Source: Gammaproteobacteria bacterium | GTDB lineage: Bacteria; Pseudomonadota; Gammaproteobacteria; JALTLT01 | Reading direction: 5' to 3' | NCBI GenBank assembly: GCA_027001815.1 | Contig: JALTLT010000454.1 | Span: 1 to 9,351, forward strand | DNA length: 9,351 nt | Shown here: positions 6,565 through 9,351 of the stretch, in pieces | How the letters are laid out: the number at the start of each line of letters is the position of its first letter | Numbering within the stretch: position 1 is the first letter of the stretch | Program-made: the position numbers and the translations under genes | Notes under the pieces: generated by a model | Database searches by the model: none | Told to the model about the DNA's origin: nothing | Seen by the model: only the letters and a program-made list of their open reading frames with translations

Positions 6565-7942
6565 CTCTCTCCTCTGTATCGAGTCTCAGCAGCCGATCCT
6601 CCTCCTCCATGCAGCCCGTGAAGTAGTCGAGCAGCCGGTCGGAGAGATGGAGACGGCGCATCAGTTCGGGGTAGATCCGCTTGTAGGCGTTGCACAGCAG
6701 GGGACGGTTCTCGGTCAGGGAGGAGAGACCCAGGCAGGTCCCTCCACAGACACCCAGCAGCACGCACTGCCGACAGCTCGATCGGGGCAGGGAGTGGGCG
6801 ATCTTGAGGGCGTTGGGGTGGTCGAGCATCTCCCGGAGCCGGCTTTCCGGAATCGAGCCCACGGTGAACTCCTCGCGGGAGAGGGTGTCACACGGCAGGA
6901 CGGTGCCATCGGCCTCGATGGAGAGGAACCGGCGTCCGGCCCCGCAGGGGTTGTTTCCGGGCTTGCACATGTTGGTCCGTTCCGGCGAGAGCAGATTGCC
7001 GAGATGGCTGAACACCGGATCGATACGGAACCGATCGAACTCGCCCTCCTCGATGGCATCGATCAGGGCCATCACCGAGGCCACGTAGGTCTCTTCCCCG
7101 GTCTCCAGTCGCCAGTCGTCCCGTACCCGGCCGATGGCCAGATAGTTGGTGGTCCGCCAGCCGCGAAATCCCATGGCGTGGAAGTGGCGCGCGATGGCGA
7201 GGAAGTGTTCCGCGGAATAGATGGTCGGGGTGGTGACGATTCCGCATCTGCGGCTCATGAAGGAGCGGTATCTGTGGTAAGCCGACTCAAACCGGTGGTA
7301 GGTTCCGGATCCATCCTTCAGCACCCGGTGGAGGTCGTTGATCTCCCGGGGTCCGTCGATCGAGATGCCGACGAAGAATTCGTTCTCGTCCAGAAACTCC
7401 ACGATCTCGTCATCGAACATCCCGCCGTGGGTCTGGAGCTTGAAGAAGAGGCGGACGTTCGCCTCCCTCGCGACCGATCTGGCAAACTCAGTCACCTCGC
7501 GCACGAACCGCTTGCGGATGAGCGGCTCCCCGCCGTGGAACAGCAGGGTGAAGGAGCGTCCGGAGGCGGAGCGAATGGACTGCTCGACGATTGCGCAGGT
7601 GCGCTCCAGATCGAGATTCCTGGCCTGGTCCAGCTGGTCGTGATCGTAGCAGTAGGTGCAGTGATAGTTGCAGGCAGAGGTGCATTTGATCAGCAGGTAC
7701 TCGAACGAACGGTGGTCGCCGCCGTCGTCGTCGGTCGCCCCCTGGCCGGCGAGCGTGGCCTCCACCAGTTCCGCCAGCTCCCTTCTGTCCGGGTTCGCGA
7801 TCGGCAACTCTTCGAGACGCCAGATGCGCTCGGCCGGTGGGAGGGGAAAGAGGTCCGCCGTGTCGAATGAGCACCAGCGGCCGGAAGAGGGCTGGATGGC
7901 GATGAGGACGTCCCGTCGGGTGATGTAGCGGGTCTCGGTCAT
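6530..7942 (-). CDS. Radical SAM/SPASM peptide maturase
   Basis: The protein has 470 residues from ATG 7942. The N-terminal 80 residues could bind a precursor peptide. The radical SAM core holds CNYHCTYC (Cys91, Cys95, Cys98) for the SAM-binding 4Fe-4S cluster, HGGEP (136-140) and SIDGP (194-198). The SPASM domain has Cys333 then Cys351 (IEADGTVLPC), then Cys390, Cys393, Cys399, Cys403 and Cys417, a full set for two auxiliary clusters. This is the layout of enzymes that crosslink or epimerise ribosomal peptides. It follows the short peptide gene by 95 nt with a hairpin between. The frame stays open upstream to 9046, but that part is a shadow of other genes. ATG 7942 lacks a strong ribosome binding site, so its exact start is moderately certain. 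The specific reaction cannot be assigned. Confidence 0.92.
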   Translation of the reverse strand: MTETRYITRRDVLIAIQPSSGRWCSFDTADLFPLPPAERIWRLEELPIANPDRRELAELVEATLAGQGATDDDGGDHRSFEYLLIKCTSACNYHCTYCYDHDQLDQARNLDLERTCAIVEQSIRSASGRSFTLLFHGGEPLIRKRFVREVTEFARSVAREANVRLFFKLQTHGGMFDDEIVEFLDENEFFVGISIDGPREINDLHRVLKDGSGTYHRFESAYHRYRSFMSRRCGIVTTPTIYSAEHFLAIARHFHAMGFRGWRTTNYLAIGRVRDDWRLETGEETYVASVMALIDAIEEGEFDRFRIDPVFSHLGNLLSPERTNMCKPGNNPCGAGRRFLSIEADGTVLPCDTLSREEFTVGSIPESRLREMLDHPNALKIAHSLPRSSCRQCVLLGVCGGTCLGLSSLTENRPLLCNAYKRIYPELMRRLHLSDRLLDYFTGCMEEEDRLLRLDTEERDGNHHHTTGLA

Positions 7943-7989
7943 GTGGGCGCGTTTCGGTTCGGAATGGTCGGGCAGGTCGTCGGTGTGGA

Positions 7990-8020
7990 GTTCCGTGGCC
8001 CGCTCTGCGGGCCACGGAAC
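7990..8020 (-). promoter_or_regulatory. Perfect 14-bp hairpin between peptide gene and maturase gene
   Basis: GTTCCGTGGCCCGC (7990-8003) pairs perfectly with GCGGGCCACGGAAC (8007-8020) around a 3-nt loop. It starts 17 nt downstream of the peptide stop. No T-tract follows on the minus strand, so a simple intrinsic terminator is unlikely. Such hairpins after RiPP precursor genes commonly stabilise the upstream mRNA or attenuate read-through, giving more precursor than enzyme; that role here is inference. Confidence 0.8.
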
Positions 8021-8037
8021 GGGCTTCAGGCGCTCGA

Positions 8038-8127
8038 TCAGAACGCCATCTCCCAGTAGGCCTTGGCCGCGAGGGAGGCGGTGCGGGAGATACGGGTCAC
8101 ACGAACTTTCAGATTCCTGGTCTTCAT
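8038..8127 (-). CDS. Short peptide gene, candidate RiPP precursor (29 aa)
   Basis: ATG 8127 has AGGAG 8 nt upstream, the best ribosome binding site in the cluster, and the frame ends at TGA 8038-8040. The peptide has a basic N-terminal half (Lys2, Arg4, Lys7, Arg9, Arg12, Arg15, no acidic residues) and a different C-terminus, AAKAYWEMAF (20-29), containing Lys22, Tyr24, Trp25, Glu26 and C-terminal Phe29. A basic leader with a short aromatic core directly upstream of a SPASM enzyme is the layout of a RiPP precursor. An in-frame ATG at 8148 would give 36 residues and overlaps the stop of the preceding small ORF (ATGA); the downstream start is preferred for its ribosome binding site. No Cys is present, so thioether chemistry is excluded; C-C or aromatic crosslinks or acylation are possible. 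Confidence 0.75.
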   Translation of the reverse strand: MKTRNLKVRVTRISRTASLAAKAYWEMAF

Positions 8128-8144
8128 TGTGCTTTCTCCTTTCT

Positions 8145-8237
8145 TCATGTTGAGGATGTCCCGCACGACTTTTTCCTTGCGGAAAAGTTCGCGTGGTATG
8201 CGGGGTCCCACGCGACAAAAAGCGGTTGGATCGGCAT
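8145..8237 (-). CDS. Possible 30-aa peptide or translated leader ORF
   Basis: ATG 8237 is preceded by GAGGAGG, which overlaps the ACP stop codon, with a longish 11-nt spacing. The frame ends at TGA 8145-8147, overlapping an in-frame ATG of the next peptide (ATGA). The 30 residues include VAWDPAYHANF (8-18), a basic RKK and one Cys (25). AYHANF faintly resembles AYWEMAF of the next peptide. Two hairpins cover most of the ORF, so it may instead be a structured leader whose translation controls the downstream start. It could be a second precursor, a leader peptide or chance. Confidence 0.4.
   Translation of the reverse strand: MPIQPLFVAWDPAYHANFSARKKSCGTSST
8168..8188 (-). promoter_or_regulatory. 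Hairpin with GCAA loop upstream of the peptide gene
   Basis: On the minus strand ACTTTTCC pairs with GGAAAAAGT (one bulged A) around a GCAA loop, which fits the GNRA tetraloop class. It lies 41 nt upstream of the preferred peptide start and inside the 30-codon ORF. Confidence 0.45.
8189..8215 (-). promoter_or_regulatory. 8-bp hairpin immediately upstream of the GCAA-loop hairpin
   Basis: TCGCGTGG (8189-8196) pairs perfectly with CCACGCGA (8208-8215) around an 11-nt loop. With the neighbouring hairpin it makes the ACP-peptide intercistronic region strongly structured, suggesting RNA-level control or processing that separates peptide from ACP expression. Confidence 0.45.
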
Positions 8238-8253
8238 GTGTGTCGTCGCCTCC

Positions 8254-8544
8254 TCAGGAGGTGGCCGGTGAGCAGAGGCGGTGGCAGATCTCCACCAGGT
8301 CTCCCAGGGTGCGGATCGAGTCGGCACTCTCGTTGTCGATCTCGATGCCGAGGCTGTGTTCCACTTCGCAGATGAGCTGGAAGACGGCGAGCGAATCGAA
8401 TCCAAGGTTGGCGAGCGAGTCGAGACTCATCTCCACATGGAGCCGGTTCCGGTCGATCTCCTGGTCCTCGGCCAGCCGGATCACGGTCTCGACGATCAGG
8501 TCGTGGATGGCGATGCGCGATTTCTGATGCTGTTCGGCAAGCAT
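8254..8544 (-). CDS. Acyl carrier protein
   Basis: The 96-residue protein has the ACP signature LGFDSLAVFQLICEVEHSLGIEI (47-69, abridged motif GFDSL), with Ser51 as the predicted phosphopantetheine attachment site. Helix 3 and the C-terminal helix (SIRTLGDLVEICHRL) are in register with the family. It has about 10 extra N-terminal residues. ATG 8544 has GGAG upstream and lies 21 nt after the LuxI-like gene. A dedicated ACP next to an acyl-ACP-dependent synthase and in one operon with a ketosynthase implies a private acyl supply for the cluster. It probably does not serve general fatty-acid synthesis, because no fab genes flank it. Confidence 0.93.
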   Translation of the reverse strand: MLAEQHQKSRIAIHDLIVETVIRLAEDQEIDRNRLHVEMSLDSLANLGFDSLAVFQLICEVEHSLGIEIDNESADSIRTLGDLVEICHRLCSPATS

Positions 8545-8565
8545 GATTGCAGGCTCCGCTTGGGG

Positions 8566-9240
8566 TCAGGGTCGGCGGGACGCTCCGTCTGCCGTGATGG
8601 CGCTTTCCGCGGCAACGGGTCGATGGACTGCGCCCCGCTGGGCGAACGGCGACGACGGCTCCTTGCCGTTGGCGCAGGGAGAGGAGCGGTCGGTCGTGAT
8701 CCAGTAGGAGCAGAGGTGGCTGCGCTCCCTTCGCGTGGGGCGCGCGAAGCGCCCGAACTCGAATCCGGCCTTTCTCAGCAGTCGCTCGACGGAGGTCGGC
8801 GAGACGGTGATCAGGCGCCTGGCGCCGAGACGCCGGGCGCAGCGGAGCGCCGACTCCAGGAGGCCGACGGCGGTCGTGGAGGAGAGCCCTCCGGAGCGGG
8901 GAGCGCCGCGGGGTGCGTGGTCGAAGGCAGCAAAGCGTGACAGCTCCCACATCCGGGGTGAGCGGGGAGGGGGGGAACCGCCCAGCAGTTCCGGAAAGAG
9001 CTGTTCGAGAAGATAGGGGCGCGTGGTGGGCAGCAGGCGTGCACACCCCGCGAGTCGGCCATGGGTGTCCCGGACGACCACGTAGATGGTGTCCGGGCGA
9101 TCGAACTGGTCGGTCTCCAGGCCCTCGCCGCAGGGGAGTTTCCAGCCCAGGTGCTCGACGAACACCCGATAGCGAAATCGGAGCATCTCGCGGTAGAGTT
9201 GTTCAGGCAGTTCGCTCCGTGTGCCGGTTATTGTCTCCAC
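8566..9240 (-). CDS. LuxI-family acyl-homoserine-lactone-type synthase
   Basis: The protein has 224 residues from GTG 9240, which has AGGGA 5 nt upstream. All positions that are invariant in LuxI-type enzymes can be seen: Arg23, Phe27 and Trp33 in FRYRVFVEHLGW; Asp44 and Asp47 in DQFD; Arg68 in CARLLPT; Phe82; and Glu99 and Arg102 in WELSRFA. The family transfers an acyl chain from acyl-ACP to S-adenosylmethionine, which lactonises to an acyl-homoserine lactone. A 40-50 residue tail beyond the usual end is Ser/Pro/Ala-rich. No luxR gene or lux-box palindrome is visible in the window. The adjacent ACP and distal ketosynthase suggest a dedicated donor. Given the RiPP-type neighbours, the acceptor could differ from SAM, but the intact SAM-site residues argue for the normal reaction. 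An ATG at 9342 in the same frame lies inside a repeat and was not used. Confidence 0.88.
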   Translation of the reverse strand: METITGTRSELPEQLYREMLRFRYRVFVEHLGWKLPCGEGLETDQFDRPDTIYVVVRDTHGRLAGCARLLPTTRPYLLEQLFPELLGGSPPPRSPRMWELSRFAAFDHAPRGAPRSGGLSSTTAVGLLESALRCARRLGARRLITVSPTSVERLLRKAGFEFGRFARPTRRERSHLCSYWITTDRSSPCANGKEPSSPFAQRGAVHRPVAAESAITADGASRRP

Positions 9241-9294
9241 GATCGTCCCTGGTCCTGTCGCCCCTCGGGCGTGGCAATCCGTTCGTGCTTCCAA

Positions 9295-9351
9295 CAGGCG
9301 GTCGAAAAACACCGTTTTTTGGCAGCCTGTGCCGCAGTGCATGGATGCGTC
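9295..9351. repeat. MITE-like element, copy 2, inverted, truncated by window end
   Basis: The inverse of this stretch matches the right end of the element at 1317-1566: shared blocks are CCATGCAC, GCACAGGCTG, ACGGTGTTTTTC and CCTGTT. The end repeat CAGGCGGTCGAAAAA (9295-9309) matches the corresponding end of copy 1 at 12 of 15 bases. It lies 54 bp upstream of the LuxI-like start. I see no convincing promoter between the two, so the operon promoter may lie within or beyond the element. Confidence 0.75.

Noticed and set aside
6515..7870. Long plus-strand open frame (451 codons) opposite the radical SAM gene
   Set aside because: Antisense shadow; the radical SAM/SPASM motifs on the other strand are decisive.
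7943..9046. Extension of the radical SAM frame upstream to an ATG at 9046
   Set aside because: It crosses the peptide, ACP and LuxI-like genes, and the extra 368 residues are low-complexity Arg/Pro-rich. The family N-terminus fits ATG 7942.
9241..9342. ATG at 9342 as the LuxI-like start
   Set aside because: It lies in the dispersed repeat; GTG 9240 has a good ribosome binding site and gives the normal family N-terminus.
9241..9351. lux box upstream of the LuxI-like gene
   Set aside because: No 20-bp palindrome of the CTGT-N10-ACAG type was found by eye.
1317..9351. Composite transposon
   Set aside because: Flanking inverted copies exist, but there is no transposase and no target duplication could be seen; the second copy is cut by the window end.
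1..9351. CRISPR array, tRNA or rRNA genes
   Set aside because: No regularly spaced direct repeats and no recognisable tRNA or rRNA sequence were seen on either strand.

Overview
The window is high-G+C bacterial DNA, with compact ATGA-type gene overlaps and several short dispersed repeats. A LuxI-type synthase, a FabF-like ketosynthase, a TauE/SafE permease and abundant REP/MITE-like elements suggest a proteobacterium, probably a gammaproteobacterium. That placement is inference; no rRNA or lineage marker is present.

Left part (1-1566, + strand): the C-terminal end of an unknown protein (3-134) runs into a mosaic of repeats (126-248). A possible sigma70 promoter (431-460) precedes a TauE/SafE-family permease with no ATG start (about 556-1290). 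A 250-bp element with terminal inverted repeats (1317-1566), carrying a bidirectional terminator-like hairpin, separates this gene from the convergent cluster.

Main part (1567-9240, all - strand): a tightly packed biosynthetic cluster. In transcription order it holds: a LuxI-family acyl-homoserine-lactone-type synthase (GTG 9240); an acyl carrier protein (ACP); a 30-codon ORF lying over two hairpins; a very short peptide gene (29 aa, or 36 aa from an upstream ATG) with a strong ribosome binding site; a perfect 14-bp hairpin; a radical SAM/SPASM maturase; a divergent GNAT-like protein; an S49 (SppA-like) Ser/Lys peptidase; and an MFS exporter. A 250-bp MITE-like element with CTAGCCCGAAA ends and an internal minus-strand promoter follows. 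The cluster ends with a lipoprotein-like alpha/beta hydrolase and a FabF-like ketosynthase. Most junctions overlap or are a few bases apart, so this is probably one operon, or two split at the MITE-like element.

Working model (inference): the short peptide is a ribosomal peptide (RiPP) precursor. The SPASM enzyme modifies it, perhaps at its aromatic C-terminus, the S49 peptidase trims it and the MFS protein exports it. The LuxI-like enzyme, ACP and ketosynthase form a dedicated acyl branch that makes either an unusual acyl-homoserine lactone or an acyl group for the peptide. A LuxI-fold acyl-ACP-dependent enzyme beside a radical SAM RiPP cassette is the most unusual feature. Inverted copies of one repeat family bracket the cluster (1317-1566 and 9295-9351), but no transposase is visible.
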